Shown: positions 15,812 through 25,229, counted from the first letter of the stretch. The stretch is 64,000 nucleotides of DNA from Paenibacillus sp. Root444D2 (GCF_001426375.1 NZ_LMEO01000008.1:19683-83682), one strand, 5' to 3'. The notes: generated by a model from the sequence alone, not told the origin. Made by a program: numbers and translations.

Positions 15812-17422
15812 ATGAAATCCACGAAACTCACGATGATCGCGACGGCCGCAATGGCTTTCTCCTTATTTACTTCAGCTGCACTTTCTCTTCCAGCTTCCGC
15901 TGCTGTAGCCAAAACAAGTGCTGATTTCACAGATTTGGCCGGCAGTGATGCCGCGTTTAAAGCTAAGATTGATGCGATGATTGCAGCTGGTATTTTCGAA
16001 GGCGTCTCGGACAACACATTTGGCATTACGCAAAATATGACTCGTGCTCAATTTGCCAAAGTAGCCGTATTGATCTACAACATCACTGTTGAGCCAACCG
16101 TTAAGGTGTCCAGTTTCTCCGATGTTAATGTCAACGATGCAGCAAATGGCTGGGCTATCCCTTATATTGAAGCCGCCAAAAAAGCAGGCCTCATAGACGG
16201 TGTTACCGACACCACTTTCATGCCCGGCGATTCTGTAACGACAGCTCAACTGGATACTGTCCTACTTAAAGGCTTAGGCAAAAAGATTTCCATGACAGGT
16301 TCACCTTGGTACACAGACGCTGTGAAACAAGCAACAGAACTTGGTATTCACCCTACTAGCAAATCTGGCGACCAGGCTGCCAACCGCGCTGACCTTGTTC
16401 TAAGCTCCTATTCAGCTCAGCAAGCTTTCGGGAATCAAACACTCATTTCGATTACAAAAACGCAAGCCTCTACTTCCGACAATAAGAAGGTTCAAGTTAC
16501 TTTCAATAAAAAGGTAGATGCTAGCAAAGCAACGCTCACTTTGAAAAATGGTTCAACGGTTGTCTCTACGACAACAGAATGGGCTAGTGATAGCCAATCG
16601 GCAACATTAACAGCCAACGTAGCGCTTGCTGCGGGTGATTACACGGTTACGCTTGGCGGACTCGACGCTTCCACTGTCCAAACAACAACTGGCAGCTTTA
16701 GCGTTACAGCTCCTAGCACAGGAAACGTTTCGATTAGCGGCACTTACACATTAGCTAGTGTGCTCGATAGCGGTTTAACAGATGCAGCAACAGGATCAAA
16801 CGGTCTCGTTGACAAAGCAACTGCTGAAGATCCAACAAAAAGTAAATTAGCTAAAGAAATTGAAATTAAAGTAACATCAGCTAGTGGAGATCCTATTGCA
16901 ATCCCTGGGGTTGTTCAATCCGTTCATTCCTCTGATTCTAGCATTGCTAAAGTTGGCCTTACTGCTGACCATCATGCTTACGTTCTGGGTAACAAGCCGG
17001 GAACAGCGGATATCAGTGTCATTGTCCAAATTGGAAATGGCGACGCAAAGCAATTACACGTTACTGTCACGGTTAAAAGCGACGCGATCACTGCCAAGGA
17101 AATAAAAGCAGGACAAACTTCCATTGAGAAGACGGTAACAGGCAGCGTTTATAACTTCAATGCTTTTACGGAAATGGATCTTTCCATCACAGATAACTAC
17201 GGTATTAAGTATACAAGTGCGGACATTAAAGGCTATAATTTCGCACTAGGCACCCTTTTCATCACGAATGATATTAAGGGAACTGCCGGCACACCTGTAG
17301 GAACCGTAGAGGTTGACGCGGCTGGAAACGTTAAAGTGACTGACAATGTAACTTCCTTCGAATTAACCGCAGTAACTCCAACTGGTGAAAAAACAACAAG
17401 CTACGTGACACTTAAGCACTAA
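15812..17422 (+). CDS. SLH-domain cell-surface protein
   Basis: A 536-residue exported protein with a signal peptide ending LPASA at about residue 29. Two clear S-layer-homology modules follow (FTDLAGSD to about residue 88, and FSDVNVND to about 155) and then a degenerate third (SPWYTDAVKQATELG to about 205). SLH modules bind pyruvylated secondary wall polymer, so this protein should sit on the wall. The remainder is beta-rich: an Ig-like domain (about 210-300) and a Big-type C-terminal region. The ribosome site TTAGGAGGT is close to the ATG. It may be an S-layer or S-layer-associated protein; no enzyme domain is seen. Confidence 0.92.
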   Translation: MKSTKLTMIATAAMAFSLFTSAALSLPASAAVAKTSADFTDLAGSDAAFKAKIDAMIAAGIFEGVSDNTFGITQNMTRAQFAKVAVLIYNITVEPTVKVSSFSDVNVNDAANGWAIPYIEAAKKAGLIDGVTDTTFMPGDSVTTAQLDTVLLKGLGKKISMTGSPWYTDAVKQATELGIHPTSKSGDQAANRADLVLSSYSAQQAFGNQTLISITKTQASTSDNKKVQVTFNKKVDASKATLTLKNGSTVVSTTTEWASDSQSATLTANVALAAGDYTVTLGGLDASTVQTTTGSFSVTAPSTGNVSISGTYTLASVLDSGLTDAATGSNGLVDKATAEDPTKSKLAKEIEIKVTSASGDPIAIPGVVQSVHSSDSSIAKVGLTADHHAYVLGNKPGTADISVIVQIGNGDAKQLHVTVTVKSDAITAKEIKAGQTSIEKTVTGSVYNFNAFTEMDLSITDNYGIKYTSADIKGYNFALGTLFITNDIKGTAGTPVGTVEVDAAGNVKVTDNVTSFELTAVTPTGEKTTSYVTLKH

Positions 17423-17433
17423 TAATATCAAAG

Positions 17434-17466
17434 AAAAACCGTCAGGGTGCCCCTGACGGTTTTTTT
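17434..17466. terminator. Bidirectional terminator
   Basis: AAAAACCGTCAGGG-TGCC-CCTGACGGTTTTTT is a near-perfect stem-loop with T runs on both strands, between the convergent SLH gene and the enzyme I gene. Confidence 0.93.
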
Positions 17467-17469
17467 AAA

Positions 17470-19191
17470 TTATGGCTTAAACGCCAGCAAAGCCTCTCTA
17501 ACCTCGGCCGCCGTGTCCATCTCCAAAATCCTTTCAACTAACGACTCGCAATCGCTGCGGTTCAAATCCGTAATCACTTTCTTCACCTTGGAAAGCGATG
17601 AAGCCGCCATACTCCATTCATGCAGACCTAAGCCAAGCAACAGCGGTGCTGCAATCGGGTCACCTGCCATACTACCGCACATTCCACTCCATTTGCCAAC
17701 AGCATTAGAAGCATCGATGACCGTCTTAATCAGTCGAATGACGGCGGGATGGAAATAATCGTATAAATAAGCTACCTTCTCATTCATACGATCGACAGCA
17801 ACTGTGTACTGCACAAGATCGTTCGTCCCGATGCTGAAGAAATCTACTTCCTTGGCAAATCTGGAGGCGAGCAATGCTGCTGACGGAATTTCAATCATAA
17901 TTCCCAATTCTACAGAATCCGCATAAGGGACTCCTTCTTGGCTCAGCTGCTCACGCACCAGCTCATAGATTTCTTTCGCCTGACGCCATTCTTCCATGCC
18001 CGAAATCATCGGAAACATGATTTTCACATCACCGTGAACCCCCGCTCGCAAAATCGCACGAAGCTGGGTTATAAGCAATTCCTTACGGTCTAGACAAAGT
18101 CGAATGGCTCGGTAGCCAAGAAAGGGATTCATCTCCTTCGGCAAATCCAGATAAGGAAGCTCCTTATCTCCGCCTATATCGAGCGTACGAATAACAACAG
18201 GACGTCCCTTCATTGCTTCTGCTACCTGCCGGTAAGCCTTATATTGGGTTTCCTCGTCAGGCATCTGAGATTGTCCCATAAATAAAAACTCTGTACGATA
18301 CAGTCCTACCGCTTCAGCACCTTGGCTCAGCAGGCTTACCGATTCTTCCACCGTACCGATGTTTGCTGCCAGTTCGACACGGAATCCGTCTTTCGTGACA
18401 GCGTCTCGATCAACATAAGCCAGCAGTTCTGCCTTCTCGGCTTCATCCCGCTGCATGAGAGCATGGTAGGATTCTTTGGTTGACGCTGTTGGATTTAAGA
18501 TACAGTTTCCAGTCGAGCCATCAATGAGAAGCTCATCTCCATGCTGAATCTGATCTATCCCATCCCCCAACCCAAGGATCGCTGCAATCCCTAAAGAATT
18601 GGCCAAAATAGCCGTGTGGGAAGTTTTGCCGCCTATACGAGTGACAAACCCGAGCACCAATTTTTTGTCCAACTGAACCGTATCAGAAGGTGTCAAATCA
18701 TCCGCTACAAGAATGACAGGCTCCCCGATATCGGAAAGCTGTGTTCCTTTGCGTTCACATAGCTGAGCAAACATCCTGTTTCCTACATCCCGGACATCCG
18801 CCGCGCGCTCCCGCATATATTCATTCTTCATGCTTTCGAACAGAGCAGCAATCTGCGTAACCACTTGATATATCGCGCTTTCCGCTGTCCACTGCTCGCT
18901 TACAATTAATTTCTCCATAGGTGGATAAAAGGTTGGATCTTGCAAAAAGCTGATCTGCCCTTTCAGAATCACAGCCTTTTCTTCCCCAAGTGTACGCTGC
19001 GCCTTTTCAATCAGAACTTGCAGTTCAGCCTCGCACGCTGTTTTGGCTTTGCGAAGCCGTTCAACCTCGGTATCGGTATCTTGCGTTTTCTTTTTCTCTA
19101 CGTCCGTTAGCCGCACTGGAGCGTACACGAATGCTTTACCAGTGCGAATGCCGGCAGATACCCCGAGACCTTGCAATACTCTCTCCGTCAT
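17470..19191 (-). CDS. ptsI: PTS enzyme I
   Basis: A 573-residue phosphoenolpyruvate-protein phosphotransferase of normal length. It contains the phosphohistidine loop GGKTSHTAILANSLG, the PEP-binding barrel with YRTEFLFMGQSQMPDEETQ and GTNDLVQYTVAVDR, and the active cysteine in GMCGSMAGDP. It takes phosphate from PEP and passes it to HPr. It is the last gene of the fructose operon, so this cell has an enzyme I encoded with a sugar-specific system; whether another enzyme I exists elsewhere cannot be seen here. Confidence 0.96.
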   Translation of the reverse strand: MTERVLQGLGVSAGIRTGKAFVYAPVRLTDVEKKKTQDTDTEVERLRKAKTACEAELQVLIEKAQRTLGEEKAVILKGQISFLQDPTFYPPMEKLIVSEQWTAESAIYQVVTQIAALFESMKNEYMRERAADVRDVGNRMFAQLCERKGTQLSDIGEPVILVADDLTPSDTVQLDKKLVLGFVTRIGGKTSHTAILANSLGIAAILGLGDGIDQIQHGDELLIDGSTGNCILNPTASTKESYHALMQRDEAEKAELLAYVDRDAVTKDGFRVELAANIGTVEESVSLLSQGAEAVGLYRTEFLFMGQSQMPDEETQYKAYRQVAEAMKGRPVVIRTLDIGGDKELPYLDLPKEMNPFLGYRAIRLCLDRKELLITQLRAILRAGVHGDVKIMFPMISGMEEWRQAKEIYELVREQLSQEGVPYADSVELGIMIEIPSAALLASRFAKEVDFFSIGTNDLVQYTVAVDRMNEKVAYLYDYFHPAVIRLIKTVIDASNAVGKWSGMCGSMAGDPIAAPLLLGLGLHEWSMAASSLSKVKKVITDLNRSDCESLVERILEMDTAAEVREALLAFKP

Positions 19192-19230
19192 GCTAGCATC
19201 TCCTATCCCTCAAGCTGCTATAAGCAGTTC

Positions 19231-19509
19231 TTATACTTCTCCAAAGCCGCTTTCCACCAATTCAGCCAAAGCATCCAGCGCCGCTTGTTCATCCGGTCCT
19301 TCTGTTGTCAGGGTAATGACCGAACCCTTCTCCAACCCAAGCGTCATAAGACCAAGAATACTTTTCCCGTCAATGATCGCGTTATTAGGCTCATTGTAAT
19401 ATTCTAGCTTTACAGTTGATTGAAAAGATGCCGCCTTTTCCGTAAACAGTTGGGCAGGGCGAATATGAAAGCCGGAATCGTTCCGGATCGTAAGTTCTTT
19501 TGAAATCAT
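19231..19509 (-). CDS. HPr-family phosphocarrier
   Basis: A 92-residue HPr-like protein. GFHIRPAQ carries the phospho-accepting histidine, and KSILGLMTLG includes the serine that HPr kinase modifies in Firmicutes HPr, so catabolite signalling through it is possible. It lies between the IIA gene (15 bp upstream) and enzyme I (39 bp downstream) in the fructose operon. It could be the only HPr or a dedicated fructose HPr; the window cannot decide. Confidence 0.92.
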   Translation of the reverse strand: MISKELTIRNDSGFHIRPAQLFTEKAASFQSTVKLEYYNEPNNAIIDGKSILGLMTLGLEKGSVITLTTEGPDEQAALDALAELVESGFGEV

Positions 19510-19524
19510 GGTTGTCTTCTCCTC

Positions 19525-19977
19525 TTAGATGGTTTGTAGAATCGTTATCAATTGCTGCGCATCAGTTACTTTCAATAAGCTTTCACGGAACTCCTCGTTA
19601 ATCAGCTTACGGGAGAGCGCGATCAAAATTTGCAGATGCTCATTGCCAGCAGCAGCCTCCGGCACAGCAATCATGAAGACGATGCGAACAGGCTGTTCAT
19701 CTAGAGATTTCCAATCAAGAGGCTGTGTCAACTTGGCAAAAGCAACACCCGGCTTGCTGACTCCGTTCGACTTCCCGTGAGGAATAGCCACCCCAAAACC
19801 AATACCAGTTGAGCCCGTTTCTTCCCGCTTCAAAACCGCCTCCAGATATGCTGCTTTATCCGAAATACAGCCAGCGGCTGCAAGTCCGTCGATCATGGAT
19901 TGCATACATTCTTCTTTGCTTGTTGCTTCCAATGGAATCAAAATGCTTTGTTCATTCAGTAGTTCTTGAATATTCAT
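19525..19977 (-). CDS. PTS fructose-type IIA component
   Basis: A 150-residue IIA protein of the fructose/mannitol class. The phosphorylated histidine is in VAIPHGKSNG, and GSTGIGFGVAIPH is the usual approach to it. It receives phosphate from the HPr-like protein and passes it to the IIB cysteine of the IIBC protein encoded 72 bp upstream. Here IIA is a separate protein, unlike Bacillus FruA, where it is fused to IIBC. Confidence 0.93.
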   Translation of the reverse strand: MNIQELLNEQSILIPLEATSKEECMQSMIDGLAAAGCISDKAAYLEAVLKREETGSTGIGFGVAIPHGKSNGVSKPGVAFAKLTQPLDWKSLDEQPVRIVFMIAVPEAAAGNEHLQILIALSRKLINEEFRESLLKVTDAQQLITILQTI

Positions 19978-20049
19978 ATTCGTATCCTCCCTAAATGTAA
20001 AGGGGGAAGAGATTCCCCCTGCGTGATTAGTTTTAATTGGTGTAAAATT

Positions 20050-21423
20050 TTAGTCTTTTACAGACTTCTTCAATATATTCAGCATGATGGCTGTAACAAC
20101 AGTCCCTGCTACGATAGCAAGAGCATACATACCCAGGTGGCTGACGGCATTCGGGATCGGCAGGACGAAAATCCCTCCATGAGGCGCGCGCAAAGTAGCA
20201 CCGAACAGCATGGATAGAGCGCCTGTTAAAGCGGAGCCGACCATGATCGAAGGGATCACGCGGAACGGATCGCCTGCGGCAAACGGAATGGCACCTTCCG
20301 TGATAAATGAAATTCCCAGAACAGAAGCTGCTTTACCGGCATCCCGCTCCTCCTTCGTAAATTTCTTCGGAGCTAATATCGTTGCCAGCCACAAACCAAG
20401 CGGAGGTGTCATACCAGCAGCCATTACTGCTGCCATTGGACCATATACACTGCTGGCCAATAACCCTACAGCGAACGTATACGCCGCTTTATTCACAGGG
20501 CCGCCCATATCAAATGCCATCATCGCTCCAAGTAGAAGACCGAGCAATACGGCATTCGTGGATCCGAGCGATTTGAGCCATACCGTTAAACCATCCATAA
20601 TTGCTTTTACAGGTTCTCCAATGACATATATCATTAAAAGTCCAGTAATTCCGGTAGCTAGTAAAGGAATAATTAGAATAGGTTTCAAGCCTTCAAAATT
20701 CTTAGGCATCTTGATATAATCTTTCAACAATTTCGCGACATAACCCGCAAGAAATCCGGCGATGATTCCGCCAAGGAAACCTGCTCCCATTTTTGAAGCG
20801 AGCATCCCGCCAACAAGACCTGGCGCCAAGCCCGGCTTTTCCGCAATGGAGAAGGCGATGAATCCTGCCAAGATCGGTACCATTAAAGCAAAAGCTGCTC
20901 CGCCGCCAATGTCCATTAAAGCTGCGGCAAATGTACCCTGTTCTTTAAAAGCCTCAATTCCAAAAATAAAAGAAAGTGCAATTAGCAATCCGCCAGCGAC
21001 AACCAAAGGAAGCATGTTTGAAACACCTGTCATCAGATGCTTATAGGCTCCGGTTCGTGAAGCGCTGCGCTGTGATTTCGACTGCTCTACTTGCTTCAGA
21101 TAATCACCCGCAGAGGCTGCTTCTTTGTTCAACGCTTCATCGAGAAGGCCTACCGGATTTTTGATCGCCTGCGCCACAGGGACTTTAACAACCGGCTTTC
21201 CAGCGAAACGGGATTCTAATACATCCGTGTCCGCAGCTACAATAATGGCATGTGCCTCAGCAATCTCCTGCTCAGTAAACTCGTTTTCTACACCGACAGC
21301 TCCTCTGGTTTCTACTTTAATCGAAATACCCTTTTCTCTAGCTGCTTTTGCTAAGGATTCAGCAGCCATGTACGTATGGGCAACACCGGTTGGACAAGCA
21401 GTAACAGCAAGAATCTTTTTCAT
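20050..21423 (-). CDS. fruA: PTS fructose transporter IIBC
   Basis: A 457-residue membrane permease. Residues 1 to about 100 are the IIB domain with the phosphocysteine in TACPTGVAHTYMAAESL, and about 125-450 are the IIC channel with about ten membrane helices, including GGPVNKAAYTFA and FITEGAIPFAAGDP, which are typical of the fructose IIC family. It imports fructose as fructose 1-phosphate, the substrate of the kinase encoded 14 bp upstream. The ATG at 21423 begins the conserved IIB domain and has a G-rich ribosome site; longer readings add nothing recognisable. Confidence 0.93.
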   Translation of the reverse strand: MKKILAVTACPTGVAHTYMAAESLAKAAREKGISIKVETRGAVGVENEFTEQEIAEAHAIIVAADTDVLESRFAGKPVVKVPVAQAIKNPVGLLDEALNKEAASAGDYLKQVEQSKSQRSASRTGAYKHLMTGVSNMLPLVVAGGLLIALSFIFGIEAFKEQGTFAAALMDIGGGAAFALMVPILAGFIAFSIAEKPGLAPGLVGGMLASKMGAGFLGGIIAGFLAGYVAKLLKDYIKMPKNFEGLKPILIIPLLATGITGLLMIYVIGEPVKAIMDGLTVWLKSLGSTNAVLLGLLLGAMMAFDMGGPVNKAAYTFAVGLLASSVYGPMAAVMAAGMTPPLGLWLATILAPKKFTKEERDAGKAASVLGISFITEGAIPFAAGDPFRVIPSIMVGSALTGALSMLFGATLRAPHGGIFVLPIPNAVSHLGMYALAIVAGTVVTAIMLNILKKSVKD

Positions 21424-21437
21424 AGACGCCCCCGCCT

Positions 21438-22397
21438 TCAATTCGAATTTGTTGTTTTTGGAATAGACCATATGTTCACACTACCCAGTTTTTCTTCCAC
21501 TTCAGCAAGCGTACAAACTTGTGTTCCTGGCTTCAAAGCCGTTACGGTTCCTGCAGCTGAGCTCCACCTCGCAGCTTCTTCCAGCGACATGCCATGCAGC
21601 ATGCAATAAATGAGCGCGGCTACCATGGAGTCCCCAGCCCCCACTGTACTTAGGGGAGTAATTGGAGCAGGTTTGGCGCGAATGGCCTCCGTCTCCGTTA
21701 CAAGAATCGATCCCTCTCCACCTAAAGAAACAGCCACGTAAGCAATTCCTTTAACGATTAATCTTCTTGCCGCATCGATAATCTCTTCATCTGTCCGGAA
21801 GGACTCTCCGAAGAACGACTCCAGCTCATGAATGTTCGGTTTGATCGCGTAGGGAACTGCCTCAATACCATGGACGAAAGACTCACCATCCGCATCCAAT
21901 ACGGTCCGTACACCTGCCTCATTGGCAATTTGGATAAGTGTCTTATAGAAATCACTCGGTATTCCCTTTGGCAAACTGCCCCCCAAGACAACTAACGCAA
22001 CGTGACTAACATCGTTTCTGAAACGATCAAGAAATTGACTTAATACGTCTTCGTCTACCGTAAAACCTGGCTCATTCAACTCCGTTGTTTCCCGGGTATG
22101 TTCCACATACAGCTTCAGGTTCGTTCTCGTTTCACCCTTGGCCTGAACAAACCAATTCGGGATGCCTAGACTCGAAAGTGTATCCGTCAGCACATTCCCC
22201 TGGCGCCCTGCACACAGGCCCCAAGCCGTCACATCAACGGAAAAATTCTTCAGTACTTTGGCAACATTGATGCCCTTACCTCCAGCATCCATTCGCCATT
22301 CTTTAATCCGGTTCAACCCGCCAAGAACAAAATCTTCTACCGTTACCGTTTTATCTAAGGCCGGATTCAATGTAATCGTTAAGACAGGCAGCTTCAT
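21438..22397 (-). CDS. fruK: 1-phosphofructokinase
   Basis: A 319-residue PfkB-family kinase converting fructose 1-phosphate to fructose 1,6-bisphosphate. TLNPALDKTV at the N-terminus, GGKGINVAKVL, and TVGAGDSMVAALIY near the C-terminus are the family signatures. It starts within the last codons of the upstream regulator gene (4-bp ATGA overlap) and has GGAGG 5 bases before the ATG. Confidence 0.95.
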   Translation of the reverse strand: MKLPVLTITLNPALDKTVTVEDFVLGGLNRIKEWRMDAGGKGINVAKVLKNFSVDVTAWGLCAGRQGNVLTDTLSSLGIPNWFVQAKGETRTNLKLYVEHTRETTELNEPGFTVDEDVLSQFLDRFRNDVSHVALVVLGGSLPKGIPSDFYKTLIQIANEAGVRTVLDADGESFVHGIEAVPYAIKPNIHELESFFGESFRTDEEIIDAARRLIVKGIAYVAVSLGGEGSILVTETEAIRAKPAPITPLSTVGAGDSMVAALIYCMLHGMSLEEAARWSSAAGTVTALKPGTQVCTLAEVEEKLGSVNIWSIPKTTNSN

Positions 22398-23179
22398 GAC
22401 TTCCTCCCACCTGTCTGTACGACGGTAACGGTAACCCCAGCCGTATCAAGCTCTTTCAGTGCATTGTCCGATATACCGTCATCCGTCAACAGCTGGTCAA
22501 TCTCGGATAATGCCGCAACCTTAGCAAAAGATACTCTTCCGTATTTGCTGTGGTCCATGAGTAAAATCACTTGCTTAGTTGAACGGAAGAAAGCCCTTTT
22601 GGTAGAGGCCTCTAACATATTCGGTGTTGTCAATCCAATGACAGGGTCTAGACCATTGATAGCCACGAAGGCTTTATCAACATGCACAGTTTCCAGCGCC
22701 TTCTCAGCTAACGGACCTACCATCGCCAACGTTTCATGACGCAAGGTGCCGCCCGTGAGAATCAAATCGATTCCTGTATTGGCAGACAATTCTTGAGCTA
22801 CCGCAACGGAATTGGTTACTACCGTAAGCTTTTTGAATGTTTTCAATTCTTTAGCCAAATAATACGTTGTAGTTCCCGAATCGAGTATGATGGAATCGCC
22901 TTCTCGAACCATAGAAGCGGCTTCTTTGGCTATCAGCTCCTTTTGTAAACGATAGCGATCTTCTTTTTCCACAAAAGTAGGCTCTGAATTGTCACTGACA
23001 AAAGCTACAGCTCCTCCATGCGTACGGCGAAGCTTGCCTTCTTCCTCAAGGATCTTCAGATCTCTGCGGACCGTTGATTCAGACACCTGAAAATGCTGAG
23101 CCAGCTCTTGAACGGACGCACGCTCTTTCACTTGAACATAATCGGCGATCTTCTGCTGACGTTCTTCCTCAAACAGCAT
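22394..23179 (-). CDS. fruR: DeoR-family fructose operon regulator
   Basis: A 261-residue repressor. Residues about 1-58 are the DeoR helix-turn-helix (SVQELAQHFQVSESTVRRDLKILEEEGKLRRTHGG) and the rest is the sugar-phosphate isomerase-like sensing domain (LDSGTTTYYLAKEL, VGPLAEKAL, DHSKYGR). Position at the head of the PTS operon implies sensing of fructose 1-phosphate. The ATG at 23179 is preferred to a GTG three bases earlier because it is better spaced from AGGGGGG. Confidence 0.92.
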   Translation of the reverse strand: MLFEEERQQKIADYVQVKERASVQELAQHFQVSESTVRRDLKILEEEGKLRRTHGGAVAFVSDNSEPTFVEKEDRYRLQKELIAKEAASMVREGDSIILDSGTTTYYLAKELKTFKKLTVVTNSVAVAQELSANTGIDLILTGGTLRHETLAMVGPLAEKALETVHVDKAFVAINGLDPVIGLTTPNMLEASTKRAFFRSTKQVILLMDHSKYGRVSFAKVAALSEIDQLLTDDGISDNALKELDTAGVTVTVVQTGGRKS

Positions 23180-23222
23180 CACGACCCCCCCTATTCCATT
23201 TCATATATTTGCGCATATACGG

Positions 23223-23328
23223 TCATGCATTTGATTGTTTACTCTCATTTATGATTATATGTGATCGATATTTATTTGTAAAGCGCTTTCCGGAGGTAAT
23301 TTCTTTCATATTAGTCATATTTGATTAC
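23223..23328 (-). promoter_or_regulatory. Fructose operon control region with cre-like site
   Basis: GTAAAGCGCTTTCC (23278-23291) matches the CcpA cre consensus at its conserved core AAAGCGCTTTC. Flanking it, ATTTGATT occurs within 23223-23242 and again in 23315-23328 (TCATATTTGATTAC), which could be DeoR-type half-sites. Position upstream of fruR suggests carbon catabolite repression plus FruR control. Confidence 0.6.
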
Positions 23329-23351
23329 AACATAATAAGCTGCCGCGAATG

Positions 23352-23382
23352 AAAAACCCACCCTCAAAAGGGTGGGTTTTTA
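23352..23382 (-). terminator. Terminator of the EamA gene
   Basis: AAACCCACCCT-CAAA-AGGGTGGGTTT is a perfect stem-loop with T runs on both strands, 8 bp beyond the stop codon at 23390 on the minus strand. Confidence 0.9.
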
Positions 23383-23389
23383 GAAGCTG

Positions 23390-24274
23390 CTATGATGAGG
23401 TCACTTTCGCTTTTCTCCGAGTTCGGGATGAAAACGTCCAATTCACGAAAAAAATACCGATAAGGATGAGTGATCCCCCTACATACACGAACCATTCTAT
23501 GACTTCACCAAGCAGCAGCCACCCTGATACAACCCCAAAGAACGGGGCGAGAAATAAGAAAGCGCTCGTTTTACCAGGATCCCCTTGTTTCAATAAGAAG
23601 AACCATGAAGCGAATTGCACGATAGAAGCCATGATTGCAAGCCACAATAGAATCAACACGGCGGATACGCCTAGGATTAGCTTCGGAGTTTCTATGATCA
23701 CACTCATAACAAGGAGAAGGAGACCACCGAACAGCATTTGGTAAGCGGTTAGGACCCACACATCGAAACTGGCTCCCCATTTCTTAACGAGCAGTGTGGA
23801 GATAGCCCACGATATCGCAGAGCCCATCCCAAGCAGCGTACCCGTTTGCAACTGCATGTGAACACCCAGCGTGATAAACACACCAGCACAACCGATCATG
23901 ACACCCATCCATTGGGATATTCGGTATTTTGCGCCTAGAAACAGCGTTCCCAGCACGATGACAAGCAGTGGATTGGTGAAAGTCAGAATCGAAGACTCCC
24001 CAGCGGTAATCGTGCGTAAACTTAGAAAAATGCAACCCATGACGCCGGCTGTTTGGAAGAGCCCCACGCTCATGATTCTGCTCCAGTCTCGAAGATCACC
24101 TGGACGCGGTCTTTTTCTCACAAACAGAGCCATAATTAGTCCTGCCAGCGTAAAGCGGCAGCCTACCAACAAAAGAGGTGAGAAATAGGCCAAACCCATT
24201 TTACCGACAGCGAATGAAGATCCCATCAGTGATGTTGTGACAACAACCATTAATCCAAATAAATAGCGATTCAT
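23390..24274 (-). CDS. EamA (DMT) family exporter
   Basis: A 294-residue membrane protein with about ten hydrophobic helices arranged as two EamA repeats (first with GSSFAVGKMGLAYF, second with GTLLGMGSAISWAISTLLVKK). Drug/metabolite transporters of this type export amino acids or other metabolites; the substrate is not predictable. It is divergent from an ArsR-type regulator gene, which probably controls it through the direct repeats in the shared control region. Confidence 0.9.
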   Translation of the reverse strand: MNRYLFGLMVVVTTSLMGSSFAVGKMGLAYFSPLLLVGCRFTLAGLIMALFVRKRPRPGDLRDWSRIMSVGLFQTAGVMGCIFLSLRTITAGESSILTFTNPLLVIVLGTLFLGAKYRISQWMGVMIGCAGVFITLGVHMQLQTGTLLGMGSAISWAISTLLVKKWGASFDVWVLTAYQMLFGGLLLLVMSVIIETPKLILGVSAVLILLWLAIMASIVQFASWFFLLKQGDPGKTSAFLFLAPFFGVVSGWLLLGEVIEWFVYVGGSLILIGIFFVNWTFSSRTRRKAKVTSS

Positions 24275-24330
24275 ATTATCCTCCCATAGATTGCATACAC
24301 GTTCAGGATGATTGTTGTCTTCACACTGAA

Positions 24331-24424
24331 ATTTCGTTTATTATCGAAGTATGACTGTAATACTTATCTTTGTATATATATTATAAACTGAATTGATTTC
24401 GTTCTGTATCGAAGTATGATTGTA
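24331..24424. promoter_or_regulatory. 29-bp direct repeats in the divergent control region
   Basis: Positions 24331-24359 and 24396-24424 are the same 29-bp sequence (ATTTCGTT-x-T-x-TATCGAAGTATGA-x-TGTA) with four differences, 65 bp apart between starts. They flank the promoters of the EamA and ArsR-type genes, and the second touches the region just before the regulator ribosome site. They are the likely ArsR operators. Confidence 0.7.
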
Positions 24425-24444
24425 TGAAACGGAGGCTAATATGG

Positions 24445-25131
24445 ATGTGTGCGAATCCAAATATTGTGGAAGTGGCTTCACTGATAGGCGAACCATCACG
24501 CATCACGATTTTGCTGAATCTTCTCGGCGGCAAATCGCTGCCCGCCAGCGAACTAGCACGATTCGCGCGCATAACGCCTCAGACAGCAAGCTCCCACCTA
24601 TCGAAGATGGTGGAAGGCGGACTGCTCGTCCATGAGTCGTATGGACGGCACAAGTACTACCGGCTGGCTAACGCCGAGGTGGCCTATGCCCTGGAGGCGC
24701 TGCAAGCGATCGCCTCCCCGAAGCCGATTCGCTCGCTGCGCGAATCAGATCAACTAAGGGCGCTGCGTTATGCGCGCACCTGCTATGATCATATAGCCGG
24801 CCAGATTGGCGTAGCCCTGACGGACCGGCTTCTTGAATTAGGCCTGCTGCAGGAGGCAGGCAAGGATTTCATCCTCAGCCCTGCGGGTAAGCAGCGACTG
24901 GAACGCTTCGGCGTCGAGGTCGAGGAAGACCGCAAACGCAGGCGCCATTATGCACGGCAATGCCTCGACTGGAGCGAGCGCCGTCATCATATCTCGGGTA
25001 CGCTTGGCGCTGCTCTCACACGCCGGCTATTCGAACTTCGCTGGATTGAACGGCTGGCCGATAGTCGGGCTGTGCGCATCACTCCTGAAGGTCTGCAAGG
25101 GCTTCGCGATGAATTCGGTGTTGATCTGTGA
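24445..25131 (+). CDS. ArsR-family regulator with C-terminal extension
   Basis: A 228-residue regulator. Residues about 5-85 are the ArsR winged helix (IGEPSRITILLNLLGGKSLPASELARFARITPQTASSHLSKMVEGGLL). Classical ArsR proteins are about 100 residues, and the extra 130 residues hold two related segments (GQIGVALTDRLLELGLLQE and GTLGAALTRRLFELRWIER), suggesting an internal repeat and a ligand or dimer domain. No cysteine metal site like CVC is present, so it is probably not a metal sensor. The ATG at 24445 has GGAGG 9 bases upstream. It is divergent from the EamA exporter. The 3' half is richer in G+C than neighbouring genes. Confidence 0.87.
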   Translation: MCANPNIVEVASLIGEPSRITILLNLLGGKSLPASELARFARITPQTASSHLSKMVEGGLLVHESYGRHKYYRLANAEVAYALEALQAIASPKPIRSLRESDQLRALRYARTCYDHIAGQIGVALTDRLLELGLLQEAGKDFILSPAGKQRLERFGVEVEEDRKRRRHYARQCLDWSERRHHISGTLGAALTRRLFELRWIERLADSRAVRITPEGLQGLRDEFGVDL

Positions 25132-25229
25132 CTCCTAACGAATACATAAATTTCAGGAACCACAACAGCCCCCGTTCACATATATTGGTGTAGCGTATAT
25201 CTGGCAAAAAAATCTAAAGGAGATCATTC

